Assembly: GCA_002221725.1 (NCBI GenBank)
Contig: NJFT01000055.1
Location: 1 to 64,000 of the forward strand
Length of the DNA: 64,000 bases
Source: Scedosporium boydii
Taxonomy: Eukaryota > Ascomycota > Sordariomycetes > Microascales > Microascaceae
Reading direction: 5' to 3'
Below the pieces are notes generated by a model. That model made no database searches. It was not told where the DNA came from and saw only the letters and a list, made by a program, of their open reading frames with translations. Both the position numbers and the translations under genes were made by a program. This document shows, in pieces, positions 11,330 to 20,786 of the stretch; within the stretch, counting starts at the first letter, position 1; each line of letters begins with the position of its first letter.

Positions 11330-12439
11330 TCACAGGTTTCTCGTCCTATTCTTAGCCACCCGGATCTTGTTGCCCACCCGGTCCACGTCGTCGCTCATCA
11401 TGTCGAGCATCTCCGTCTGCCGGTCAACCTCGTCCTTGATGGCGAGTCCGATCTCCTTCTGCCTACGGACAATCGCCGTGAGCTGGTCGACGTTCTGATC
11501 CTGCTCGGTGAGCACGCGCTTTTGAAATGATAATAGCTGGGTGTTGTCCAGCTCTCTTGTTTGGTCCGTCTCAGGCAGCGGCGCGCCGATCACGCGACCA
11601 CCCGGTCGGGGACCACTCGAGGTTGATGATGACGTTGAAGCTCCTTTGAGGAGCGACGTCTTGTCTACGCCCCAGGAGGGGCCGTCTCGTAGTCCTCCCC
11701 TCCCGACGTTCAGGGATGGGGATATAGTGTTGCTCAGTTTCTCCAATCCCTCCCGCTCCACTCTCGCGGCGCCTAGTAGATCTTTGCGCCTCCTAATCTC
11801 TCCTTCCCCTAGCCTGCTGCTATCCTTGATAGCGCGCAGCCCGTCGGATAGGCTACTCAGTAATGTACCTGCTTTCACGAGCTCCTTCTTAGCCGCTGCG
11901 CCGGCCTCGGCCGCGGCCGATGTATTATGTGACTCGTATGCTCCATCCCTTCTCGTAAGATGGCTCTGCGCGCCATGCAGGCAAGACTTCATCTCCCTGT
12001 GCATATCCAACCACACCGTCGGGTCCGCTGCGCCGACGGCTGCCGTGCTAATCATGCCTGCTGCTGACGCCGCCGACGCCGACGCGCTCGAACTCGGCAG
12101 CGATAGAAAGCTCCTCCAAATCTTGGTATCTCTCCACCGTCTATCGGGCGACTCTGCTATAGCGCGTAGATAGGCTTCGAGGCCTTGCCGCCGCAGCTCG
12201 GTGAGTTCGGGGGACGATACGGTGGACTTGATCCATTTTTTGGCAGGCAGAGGCGCTGGAGGCGGCACGCCTACTTGTGACGTCAGTGCGGAGTGGAGGG
12301 CGGCAAAGTCGGAATATCGCTTCTGGACGACGAAGGAGCGGAGGGGTAGGCGGAGGGTGATGTTATAGAGGGTGAAGGGCTTGGATTCGGTGTTGGAGAT
12401 GATGGTTGACGGGATCGAGATTTCGGCTGGCGGAGCCAT
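11330..12439 (-). CDS. vam7: Vam7-like PX-domain Qc-SNARE
   Basis: 369 residues. An N-terminal PX domain (about residues 5-115) contains the phosphoinositide-binding stretch QKRYSDFAALHSAL and the Pro-rich loop PPPAPLPAKKW. After a low-complexity Ser/Ala region comes a C-terminal SNARE helix (about 310-369) with the zero-layer Gln at about 341 in EVDRQTEML. There is no transmembrane segment after the SNARE motif. PX plus Qc-SNARE without a membrane anchor is the defining layout of Vam7, which binds PI3P on the vacuole and joins the SNARE complex for vacuole fusion. The start is the ATG at 12439 in a strong context (gcgaccATGGct); the frame stays open upstream but has no other ATG. No intron is needed. 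Confidence 0.92.
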   Translation of the reverse strand: MAPPAEISIPSTIISNTESKPFTLYNITLRLPLRSFVVQKRYSDFAALHSALTSQVGVPPPAPLPAKKWIKSTVSSPELTELRRQGLEAYLRAIAESPDRRWRDTKIWRSFLSLPSSSASASAASAAGMISTAAVGAADPTVWLDMHREMKSCLHGAQSHLTRRDGAYESHNTSAAAEAGAAAKKELVKAGTLLSSLSDGLRAIKDSSRLGEGEIRRRKDLLGAARVEREGLEKLSNTISPSLNVGRGGLRDGPSWGVDKTSLLKGASTSSSTSSGPRPGGRVIGAPLPETDQTRELDNTQLLSFQKRVLTEQDQNVDQLTAIVRRQKEIGLAIKDEVDRQTEMLDMMSDDVDRVGNKIRVAKNRTRNL

Positions 12440-13705
12440 GGTCGCTACTGCTTGGTTCTTGTCTCTCTGGATTTCTGGATGGGTATTACGTTCGAAGGGG
12501 GTTGGTGGTTGAGGTTTGAGAATCGACAGGCTCCAGCAAATGCAAGCCAATGCTGTGTTGGTAGCCTTGTCAGGGAGCCAATGAGTGATGTAGATTGTTG
12601 ATAAGTCGATTCGATTCGTGGAGGATGTGATGGAAATGGGAGTTGGTGATATCGGATCAGTGGGCCAAATTTTGGTGCTTTACATGGGAGTTCTGGATGG
12701 AAAGAGGGAAGATCAGGTTGAGACCGAATGGGTTGAATGAGGTCCCCGACAAGATGCTGTTGTGACTGCGGAGTTGATTGATGGGGTCAAGTTGGGTCAA
12801 GCTTTCGGAATTTGGTTCATGCACCTCATTGGGCGGTTTCGACTGCCGTTTTCGTCAAGGGGCAGGTGATCCAAGATTAGGCATCGAGTGACCCATTTCC
12901 AAATCGGACATTGAAAAGACATGGGGAAGCTTGGGCAAGATCCGGGCTGTTCCAGGCACCTAGATTAAAACGAGAATTGAAGAAATGAGGAAAAACCAAG
13001 CCAGGCAATACCTGTAGGGGACCGTCTTGCATTTTCGGAACAATTAAGTGCATGTGGCTAACATGCGAATTTTAATGATAAAATTCAACTTTCGATTCCT
13101 ACTGGCGTCCCCTGCATGTGAAACAGCACATTGAGCTCTGCCTGCTGTGCTTTCACACACCGACTGATTGTACGATTACGGGTACGAATTTAAGCTCCAT
13201 TCCAAGTTCAATTCGCTAAAGTAGCTCGAGGATCTTGTACTCCACTTCTTGTACTTGCCCCATTGGAAACGTGTGGTACTGGATTACCTCTGTACAACGG
13301 AAAAGTACGAAGAAGTACGGATGGGGAAGAAAAGAAGGAGCTTGCAAAATCTTCAGACACTCTGTACGAAGTACAGAGCCGTCGAGCTGGACCTCCAACG
13401 GAGCATTTGGGGTGTGATTTCCGGAGCCACAACACCCCGAGGGGGGTGGCCGTCGCTTGGGCTCTCCAGGAGCTACGGAGTAAATGTTGTTATAGCAAGC
13501 GGGTCTCGCAGGCCTGAGGCTCTGTCTTCGCCATGCTTGGTGTCAATGGCTGTGTCCGTCTCCACGGCACTTGGCCAGAAAGTCGACTCTAAGCTCGTCC
13601 TGAAACTTGTAGCCACTTCCATGGAACTCGTATTCCTCACGGGGACAATAAACTAGAAATCGCAGAGCCTAGCCGTATCCTCCCCGCAGGACTATTTTCG
13701 AAACC
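12440..13705. other. Intergenic region with palindromic words
   Basis: Promoter of the vam7 gene on the right side of its start, then the 3' region of the next minus-strand gene. No credible gene. It contains an inverted repeat at 13361-13377 (TCTGTAC, spacer GAA, GTACAGA), a related gtacgaagaagtac at 13305-13318 and tacggagta at 13474-13482. Confidence 0.5.
13361..13377. repeat. Short inverted repeat TCTGTAC-GAA-GTACAGA
   Basis: Two perfect 7-base arms separated by three bases. The core contains TACGAAGTA, a word that recurs in other non-coding parts of the window (see findings). Confidence 0.7.
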
Positions 13706-14734
13706 TCACTGCCCTTGGGACGTCGTCTCACAAGGACTCGGAGCCGAATCCCGATCTTGATTATCTGGATCATCCGTTTGGTCCTTAGCCTTACCATCCG
13801 GGCCGCTCGTTTGGGCCTTGGTATTATCATCTGTCCCTTGTTGAACCCTCTGATATTTCAAGTCGTCCTCCGGTTTCCAAGGCGGATCATCATATGAAAA
13901 TGGATGCATATGCTTCCAAATCGCCAACTCAGCCGCTTTCTCCTCGGGATATTTAACAATCTTCTCCTCGCCCTCGACGGCCCGGTAAAACTTCTCCCAT
14001 GCCTCCGATTCTCCCCAGTGCATCTTCGTGTAATCCCAGTACTCTGGATACCAGCCGCCGAATTCCCAGTCGAGGACGGCCGTGATACGGCCGTTCTTGA
14101 CCTTGATGTTACGTGGTGCGAGATCGGCATGCGTAAACTTAAGTTTGTAAGTGCCTTCAGGTCTGGAGTGCACACGCACAACGTCTGGTTCACTCTCCCA
14201 GTGGTCGACAGGATGGCCCCTCCGGAGGTAGGTGTGGAAATCAGTTATTATGTCGAACGGTCCCCACAGCTTGCTGCTCAGCCGGTGGTCGAGGCCTGCC
14301 TTGCCGAGAGTGTTTCCAACCTTCCAGTCGTTGGGTGGTTCCGGCGCCCGGAGCTGCTCCAAGCAGTCGGCCAAGTCACGTCCGAACGTGGCCACTTGCT
14401 CGTCCGTCATATGGACGTACTCCTCATAGACATTTCCACCAGGTGCCTCCTCCATGACGATATGGACCCGGCTATCAGCGTCATCTTCGATTTCGTAAAT
14501 TTCAAGAATTCGGGGGACTGGAACTGAGGTTTTCGCTTGGACAAATTCCATGGATGCCAGTTCGTTGCGGCTGCACCAAAGCTTGGCCACCTGCTTTGCT
14601 GGTAACCTGAAAACTGTGCCTCTCCCGCCACCAACATTGTCTCCTCTAAACAGAATCTTGCCAGCCCAGATTCGGAGTTGTAGGGAGATGGGTAGGTGTT
14701 TAGAGGACACCTTGTATCGCTTCGGTCCGGTCAT
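13706..14734 (-). CDS. Aminoglycoside-phosphotransferase-family (APH) kinase-like protein
   Basis: 342 residues. It has the protein-kinase-like APH fold signature: an N-lobe Lys in VAKLWCSRNE (about residue 54), a catalytic loop HADLAPRNIKV where bacterial APH has HGDLHPGN, and the metal-binding VLDWEFGGWYPEYWDY that corresponds to the usual IDWE. All key acidic residues (Asp and Asn of the catalytic loop, Asp of LDWE) are kept. Such proteins are numerous in Pezizomycotina; their substrates are mostly unknown and antibiotic resistance should not be assumed. The first ATG in frame is at 14734 (MTGPKRYKV). The last 30 or so residues are hydrophilic and poorly ordered. No signal peptide or membrane segment. 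Confidence 0.85.
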   Translation of the reverse strand: MTGPKRYKVSSKHLPISLQLRIWAGKILFRGDNVGGGRGTVFRLPAKQVAKLWCSRNELASMEFVQAKTSVPVPRILEIYEIEDDADSRVHIVMEEAPGGNVYEEYVHMTDEQVATFGRDLADCLEQLRAPEPPNDWKVGNTLGKAGLDHRLSSKLWGPFDIITDFHTYLRRGHPVDHWESEPDVVRVHSRPEGTYKLKFTHADLAPRNIKVKNGRITAVLDWEFGGWYPEYWDYTKMHWGESEAWEKFYRAVEGEEKIVKYPEEKAAELAIWKHMHPFSYDDPPWKPEDDLKYQRVQQGTDDNTKAQTSGPDGKAKDQTDDPDNQDRDSAPSPCETTSQGQ

Positions 14735-15225
14735 GCTAATTGCACTGAGGGCAGCATTCAATCGATGCTTTTGTTTAGGTTCAATGACGTTAATGTCAAG
14801 TGATGATGCAATGCAATGGAATGTACTTGTCTGGCCCCTGGAATTGTGCGAACGCGGAATTGCATAAGGGAGTGTTCCGTCACACCCAAATCCGCGTCAC
14901 ATTCAATGAAGATTCTCTGCTGCCATTTGCTGTGGAAAAGAGACCTAGTTGTATTCTATAACTCAAGGCCGTACGTGCGAAAAGCTTCACTGAATCCAGT
15001 CATATAGGTACAGTAAAAGAAAAGTACCGAGTCTAGGCTCCTTAATAAGAAAAAGCCTATGATAACTCCTCGCCCAATGAATTTTCGTCAACTCGTTGCT
15101 ATGTGCAGGGCTTCCATCATCTCCCGTCCTCCACGCCGCTTCTCTTCATTAGTCCAACACAGGTTTTTGTTTTCGTCCCCTCTCCATCTCACTCTTTCCA
15201 ACCTCCTCTGCCATCATTCAAGGTC
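14735..15225. other. Intergenic region between APH-like and EB1 genes
   Basis: Upstream region of the APH-like gene and the 3' region of the EB1 gene, both on minus. I see no gene. A short CT-rich tract lies at 15110-15220. Confidence 0.45.
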
Positions 15226-16241
15226 TTAGAATGTCTCCTGGTCGTCAAGGCCCTCGCCTTCGGTGGGAATCTCGAAGCCTTCCTCGGTTGAGTATAGGAT
15301 GGACTGGATCTGCTTAATGAGGCCATCTTCCTGCTTCTCCAACTCGGGATCCTCCTCAACGGCCGCTTGAACCAAGAGCTCGATATCTCGGAGTTTGCTG
15401 AAGTAGAAGTCGCGCTCCCTCTCCAATCCAGCGACGGTCTCCTTGAGATTGGCGTTCTCTTGCTGGAGGGCAGCCGAGGCGGCGCCTCCCACCTTGGGTC
15501 GACCGGCAGTTGGCGTCGTCCCTCCCCGCCTGGCACCGGCACTCGAAACTCGAGGGGCGGCGGCTGAGGGGGGCATTCCGCTACCTTTTCGTCGCGCCAC
15601 TGCGTCGTAATCGTGGTCGGGGAAATTGAGATCCCAGTAGCGCTTGGTCCATTGCAAGAACTCTAGGTTGTCCTGCATTTTGCACTTGACCAATGACTGA
15701 ACAGGGATCGGCTTATCGATTCCATGCTTTGTAAAGCAATCTATGATGATAAACAAAGGTTAGAGCGCCGATGACCTCTTTGTGCCTATGCGAGGACGGT
15801 ATTCATTGATCGCGTAGATGCGAGCGGGGTTGATGGCGGGTGCTATCTCGGCATTAGGGTTCGGAGAATGCTCACTCTGAAGGACCTTGAAGTTTTGGAT
15901 ATACGCATATTCGCTGTTGACATTAAACTTGACTCGGGACATGGGCACATCCATGAAGATACTGTCGAACACCTGGCATAGCGCGGCTCTGTAAAACGTC
16001 TCCTTGTTAGTCGAGGTCCACGCGTCGAAGGGGGTGGGAGCTAGTTGAGCAAGGAGTGTGGGGAGGGGTGAAGATCTTACCCGGTACCGCATTGTTCGAC
16101 TTTGGTGATGTTCAGCTGGAGGAGCTGGTTAAGCCAGGAGACTAGTTCTTGTCTATGGTTACGGTGTCAGTTTGCCGGCTCATCTTGCCTCTTACGAGCG
16201 TACGAGGTGCGAGTTGGATTGGCGTACCTGGATTCACCCAT
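15226..16241 (-). CDS. mal3: EB1-family microtubule plus-end binding protein (Bim1/Mal3)
   Basis: Four exons: 16241-16228, 16152-16081, 15988-15876 and 15740-15226, giving 237 residues. All introns have GT/AG ends and the splices restore the family sequence: MGESRQELVSWLNQLL, then CGTGAALCQVFDSIF, then NFKVLQ joined to NCFTKHGIDKPIPV. The N-terminal calponin-homology domain (about 1-130) binds microtubules; a basic Ala/Ser/Pro linker follows; the C-terminal coiled coil and EB-homology region (about 175-225) forms the dimer that recruits other plus-end proteins. The protein ends LDDQETF. Animal EB1 ends in EEY, which binds CAP-Gly domains; here the last residue is Phe after an acidic stretch. 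It is divergent from the helicase gene, sharing about 0.8 kb of upstream DNA. Confidence 0.93.
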
Positions 16242-17035
16242 CTTGGCTCGTTCAGGAGGGGTAGGAGGGGATATGTGGAGTGAGTATTAAGGATGGCGAG
16301 AGCGCAGCTGGGATGCGAGAAGAAATAATCCCCAAAGATGAAGATGGGTATATGATTGATGGATAAAACGACGCCGACTAGGAAATCCCAAAACACGTCA
16401 AGGATTGGGAAGGATGCCTCTATTCCGAGAACGCCTTCCTTTTTGTTGCCTCAGTCTTTCAGCCTGGAAGAAATGTACAAAGTACGAAGTAGTCGTGGTC
16501 ACCCAATCAACGAAATAAAAATGGTGGGGTTGTTTATATAGGAGGTGGGATCGTTTTGTGCCTTGGCCTGACGTCGCCATTCGTTTCTTAATAATAAGAT
16601 ACTTTTCGAACACAAAAGAATGGATGCATATCCTCGTACCATCATTCCATCGCCTGGGGCTCCGGTCACGTGGATCACAGAGCTCCTAGCTCCCGCGTCA
16701 GCTCAGTTGCCAGGGTCCTTGGGACAATGGATGGTAGTAAACTAGGTCTGAGAGATTATGAGTGGACGAGGTACCTATTGTTGTACCTCGTACGTGCGTA
16801 CTTCGTAAGATTGATTCGATCCTTTCACATGGACTTTCGTTGTTGGCAGTTGAGGAAATGTGGGGCAGGCGGTGAGTGGCAGAATCCGAAATTTTTCTGG
16901 AAACTGCCCCTCGAAGAGCTCGACGCCAAAAGGTTTTACCAGCGGCTTTCTGGCACACAATAGTTCACTCTTTGCTGCCAATCCTCGACAACACGAGTCA
17001 ATCACAGAGGTGCACTCTTGACGCCGAGCGAAACC
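16242..17035. other. Divergent promoter region of EB1 and DRS1
   Basis: Both genes read outward from this 794-bp region. It contains gtacaaagtacgaagtag at 16475-16492 and tacttcgta at 16799-16807, two copies of the recurring palindrome-like word. No other gene. Confidence 0.6.
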
Positions 17036-19510
17036 ATGACGGTCTCTCACAGGAAACGGCCAATTGATGACGATTTCGTCTACACCATCGAGGACTCCGA
17101 CACAGTCCCGGACGAGGAGGATCTTGTACCTGAACCCCCGAAAAAGAAGGCCAAATCTTCCAGGAAAAATAAGAAGGGCGGAAACAATGCTGAGGATTCT
17201 GCAGAGGGCCTTTGGGGTAAGAATGACGAGGATGATGGCGCCATGGCCTCCGATTTCGAGTTTGCCCCGGACGGAATTAACGACCTCGGTGACGGCGGCT
17301 TCGATGGTTGGGGCTTCGAGGGTGCTAAGAAAGGAGTGGATGGAGATAAGAGAGGCGTTGACCTAGACGCCATTATCCAGAGAAGAAGGGAAAACAAGGA
17401 ACAGAAAAAGAAGTCGAAGAAGGGAGCGTCGTCCGAGTCGGAAAGTGATGGCGACGACGAAGCAGATCTTGAGGCTGACGTCGAGAGCGACGCGGAGCTC
17501 GACTTGGATGATGCCGACGATGAGGTTTTAGCCGATGATGCCTTTGGCATGGATGTCGACTCGGAGTATGATGAGGAAGAACAAGAGACAGGGAAGAATG
17601 GGGATGATGAAGCCTCCGATGACGAAGACGCCAGCTCGCCTGCTGAGGAGAGCGAAGAAGAAGAAGAGGAGGAGGAAGAAATTGATGACGATGACGACGA
17701 TGAAGAAGAAGACGCGGAGGAGTTGGCGAAAAGAGAAGCCTTCTTTGCGCCGGAAGAGCCGACACAAGACGTTGGCAAAAAGGGCAAGGACGGTTCTTTC
17801 CAAAGCATGTCTCTCAGCCGACCAGTGCTTCGCGGTCTAGGCGCTGCTGGGTACACAAAACCCACGCCAATTCAGTCCAAGACCATTCCTATTGCCCTCC
17901 TCGGCAAGGATGTCGTTGGTGGAGCTGTGACCGGTTCAGGAAAGACTGCTGCATTCATCCTACCTATCATCGAGAGACTTCTCTTTAGGCCCAAGAAGGT
18001 ACCTACAAGTCGTGTCGTCGTCCTTACTCCGACCCGTGAGCTTGCGATTCAGTGTCACGCTGTTGCGACGAAGCTCGCCTCCTTCACCGATATCAAGTTC
18101 ACACTCGCTGTTGGTGGTTTGAGTCTAAAGGCGCAGGAAAACGAGCTTCGCCTACGACCCGACGTCATTATCGCAACTCCCGGTCGATTCATCGATCATA
18201 TGCGGAATTCTATGAGCTTCACCGTTGATACCGTGGAGATTTTGGTTCTTGATGAGGCCGATCGAATGCTTGAGGATGGTTTCGCCGACGAGTTGAACGA
18301 GATTCTCACAACACTACCCAAATCTCGCCAGACTATGTTGTTTTCGGCTACTATGACATCCTCCGTCGATCAGCTCATTCGTGTCGGTTTGAATAAGCCC
18401 GTGCGGCTGATGGTTGATTCTCAGAAGAGCACGGCAGGGACTTTAACACAAGAGTTTGTGCGATTACGGCCTGGGAGGGAGGACAAGCGTATGGGCTATC
18501 TAGTATGGCTCTGCAAAAACGTATACCACGACCGAGTTATTATCTTTTTCAGGCAGAAGAAGCAGGCACATTTCGCTCGAATCGTCTTTGGATTACTCGG
18601 CCTATCATCCGCGGAGCTGCACGGCAGCATGAACCAAGCCCAGGTGAGTTCTTTTTCTCGCAACAATGATTTTACAATCCCGAGTACGCAGTTACTAATG
18701 CACTACCAGAGAATTGCAAGCGTTGAGACTTTCAGGGATGGCAAGGTGTCGTACCTCTTAGCAACCGATCTTGCCTCTCGAGGTTTGGATATCAAGGGAG
18801 TCGACACCGTCATCAACTACGAAGCGCCGCAGAACCTGGAGATTTACGTTCACAGAGTCGGTCGAACAGCACGAGCTGGAAGAAGCGGTAACGCGTGTAC
18901 GTTAGCGGCGGAACCAGATCGTAAGGTTGTACGAGCTGCGGTCAAAGCTGGCAGAGCACAGGGAGCTAAGATCACGAGCAGAGTGATTGATCCCTCCGAT
19001 GCGGACAAATGGCAGAAGAAGATTGACGACATGGAGGACGAAATTGAAGAGATCATGCAAGAAGAAAAAGAGGAGAAGCAGCTCGCGCATATGGAGATGC
19101 AGGTCAAGAAGGGTGAGAACTTGATCGAGCACGAGTCCGAAATTAAGGGTCGGCCGAAGAGGACGTGGTTTGAGACTGAACATGACAAGAAGAAGGCCAA
19201 GGAGGCCGGCCGAACACAGCTAAACGGCTTGAGGGAGTCTTTGAAGAAGAAACACGGCGGCAAGACCCTGAGCAACAAGGACAAGAAGAAGCTCGACGCC
19301 AAGGCGACCAGAGCCGAGGGACCGACCTGGAAGAAGGGGCGAGCTGAGCGAGATGGCAAGGGCGCTGTCCTTGAACTGAAGAAGCAGCCGAAGGCGAAGA
19401 TATCAAAGCCTCCCAAGTCGCGACTCGGCACCAAGGGACAGGGACCTGCCAAGAGCAAGGGAGGCGCGAGGGGTAAGGGCAAGGGCAAGCCCAAGGGAGG
19501 CCGGAGGTGA
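17036..19510 (+). CDS. DRS1: ATP-dependent RNA helicase Drs1 (DEAD-box)
   Basis: Two exons, 17036-18643 and 18710-19510, 802 residues. The N-terminal 240 residues are basic then strongly acidic (long Glu/Asp runs), as in Drs1, a nucleolar helicase needed for 60S ribosomal subunit assembly. The core carries the Q motif ([13 protein letters not shown]), Walker A TGSGKT (about 300), [16 protein letters not shown] (406-409), SAT (437-439) and [11 protein letters not shown]. The C-terminus is Lys-rich with a coiled region, and ends in a GKGK/GGRR tail. The 66-bp intron has donor gtgagt, branch-like ctaat and acceptor ccag. It is a multiple of three and free of stops, so unspliced RNA would add 22 residues between MNQAQ and [11 protein letters not shown] at 17036 has a good context (aaaccATGac). 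Confidence 0.95.
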   Translation: MTVSHRKRPIDDDFVYTIEDSDTVPDEEDLVPEPPKKKAKSSRKNKKGGNNAEDSAEGLWGKNDEDDGAMASDFEFAPDGINDLGDGGFDGWGFEGAKKGVDGDKRGVDLDAIIQRRRENKEQKKKSKKGASSESESDGDDEADLEADVESDAELDLDDADDEVLADDAFGMDVDSEYDEEEQETGKNGDDEASDDEDASSPAEESEEEEEEEEEIDDDDDDEEEDAEELAKREAFFAPEEPTQDVGKKGKDGSFQSMSLSRPVLRGLGAAGYTKPTPIQSKTIPIALLGKDVVGGAVTGSGKTAAFILPIIERLLFRPKKVPTSRVVVLTPTRELAIQCHAVATKLASFTDIKFTLAVGGLSLKAQENELRLRPDVIIATPGRFIDHMRNSMSFTVDTVEILVLDEADRMLEDGFADELNEILTTLPKSRQTMLFSATMTSSVDQLIRVGLNKPVRLMVDSQKSTAGTLTQEFVRLRPGREDKRMGYLVWLCKNVYHDRVIIFFRQKKQAHFARIVFGLLGLSSAELHGSMNQAQVSSFSRNNDFTIPSTQLLMHYQRIASVETFRDGKVSYLLATDLASRGLDIKGVDTVINYEAPQNLEIYVHRVGRTARAGRSGNACTLAAEPDRKVVRAAVKAGRAQGAKITSRVIDPSDADKWQKKIDDMEDEIEEIMQEEKEEKQLAHMEMQVKKGENLIEHESEIKGRPKRTWFETEHDKKKAKEAGRTQLNGLRESLKKKHGGKTLSNKDKKKLDAKATRAEGPTWKKGRAERDGKGAVLELKKQPKAKISKPPKSRLGTKGQGPAKSKGGARGKGKGKPKGGRR

Positions 19511-20786
19511 GGCTAATTCGGCGTGTTAATACCCACCCGCCATGGCATGATTAGAGACGCACGAGGAAATTTCAAAAACTGGAAAGGTGTACATTCCGAG
19601 CCGATATGTAGATATATCTCTGAGAACCCAGCCATACCATTGCAGCTGAACAATGCATTGAAGAGAAGAGGTGCAGGAGGAGGAACAGGGAGAAGGAAAG
19701 AGTTCACCGAGCAGCACCTTCCCTCCTCCCCCTCCCCCAAAACCAACCCGATGTCCCTTATATGTCAAAATTCGTCGGCAAGCTTTCACCGTTGGTTAGT
19801 TGACGCTTGACGGATTCGGTAACCACAATGGTTACGATCGCTCCGACGACCCCTCGCCGGTTCGATCCGCACCTTCTGCTACCGGATTTTTCAAACGAAA
19901 ATTGGCTCTCCGACTCTGGCGGCGCTCTATCTCTTAAAGGGTCAATTACAACAACAATAACAATACTTCGTCTTCCTGGACGGGGTGATGCCATAGGGAG
20001 CACGCTTTCTATACAATTGGCTGGATCAGGAAATCAAAGCCTTTAAGGCAGACCTGAGGGAGAGGTCGATGGAGTTGGAGGATTTTTTTTTTTTTTCTTT
20101 TTTTCTTTTTTTCTTTTTGCCCATCCGTCAATCCAATTCTTGCTCTTAAGTGCTGTCTTTCTACAACCTTCATTGTGTCATCGTGAGGCCGTGTGGAGGG
20201 TCACGTGTATTAGAGATTTCAGTGGAACCAAACACTGTTGGCCCAAGCCGTGATCTCCAGCAAGTGTCGTCAACCTGCATTGCCCAGACCGCCCTGCGAC
20301 TAAGCTTACGAAGCAGAAGCTGTTCGATGCGCTAGCCGACGTGCCTGCAACTCCCCAAAGTCTATCATCAAAATCGTTCTCCATCCTCGAGGCCATACAA
20401 AACTTGCTTTGAACTATAATCCTTGGCATTCCACTGGACCAATTCTGTCTTTGAATACGACAACCCGGTACGATCTTCCTTTCACCGTGGCTCTCTTTCG
20501 CCGCCGACCACCCCATAACAAACGAGAGCTCCTCCGCTATCTATTTCCCCACACCCTCCGCGTCCGATACCAAGAGCGCGTCCTCCTCTTCCACCTCGAC
20601 GTCCTCCCCAAGCTCAAATACAGCGCACAATCGCGAATTCATACTTTTCTCCTCTGGAGGTATCGGCGCCGGCTCGAGAAGAAGCCTGGTGTGCTCGACC
20701 TTGTCCGTCGGCAAGGGGCCCCGTCCGCCTTCGCCCCGCGACGTGCGACTCAGCCTCGCGGGGTTGGGCATATAGGGCCGAAGAAG
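19511..20786. other. Region between DRS1 and app1, with ATG-less open leader
   Basis: No separate gene recognised. A pyrimidine tract lies at 20083-20119. From 20409 to 20786 the reading frame of the following gene is open without a stop but contains no ATG; it is probably 5' leader, though an N-terminal exon reached by splicing is possible. Confidence 0.5.
20083..20119 (+). repeat. T-rich tract with C at regular spacing
   Basis: A run of T interrupted by single C about every 8 bases (tttttttctttttttcttttt). This is a low-complexity tract in the upstream region of the app1 gene and is likely to vary in length. Confidence 0.8.

Noticed and set aside
11541..12173. Plus-strand frame of 210 codons opposite vam7
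   Set aside because: It is a mirror of the vam7 coding strand; Ser/Pro-rich composition comes from the opposite strand.
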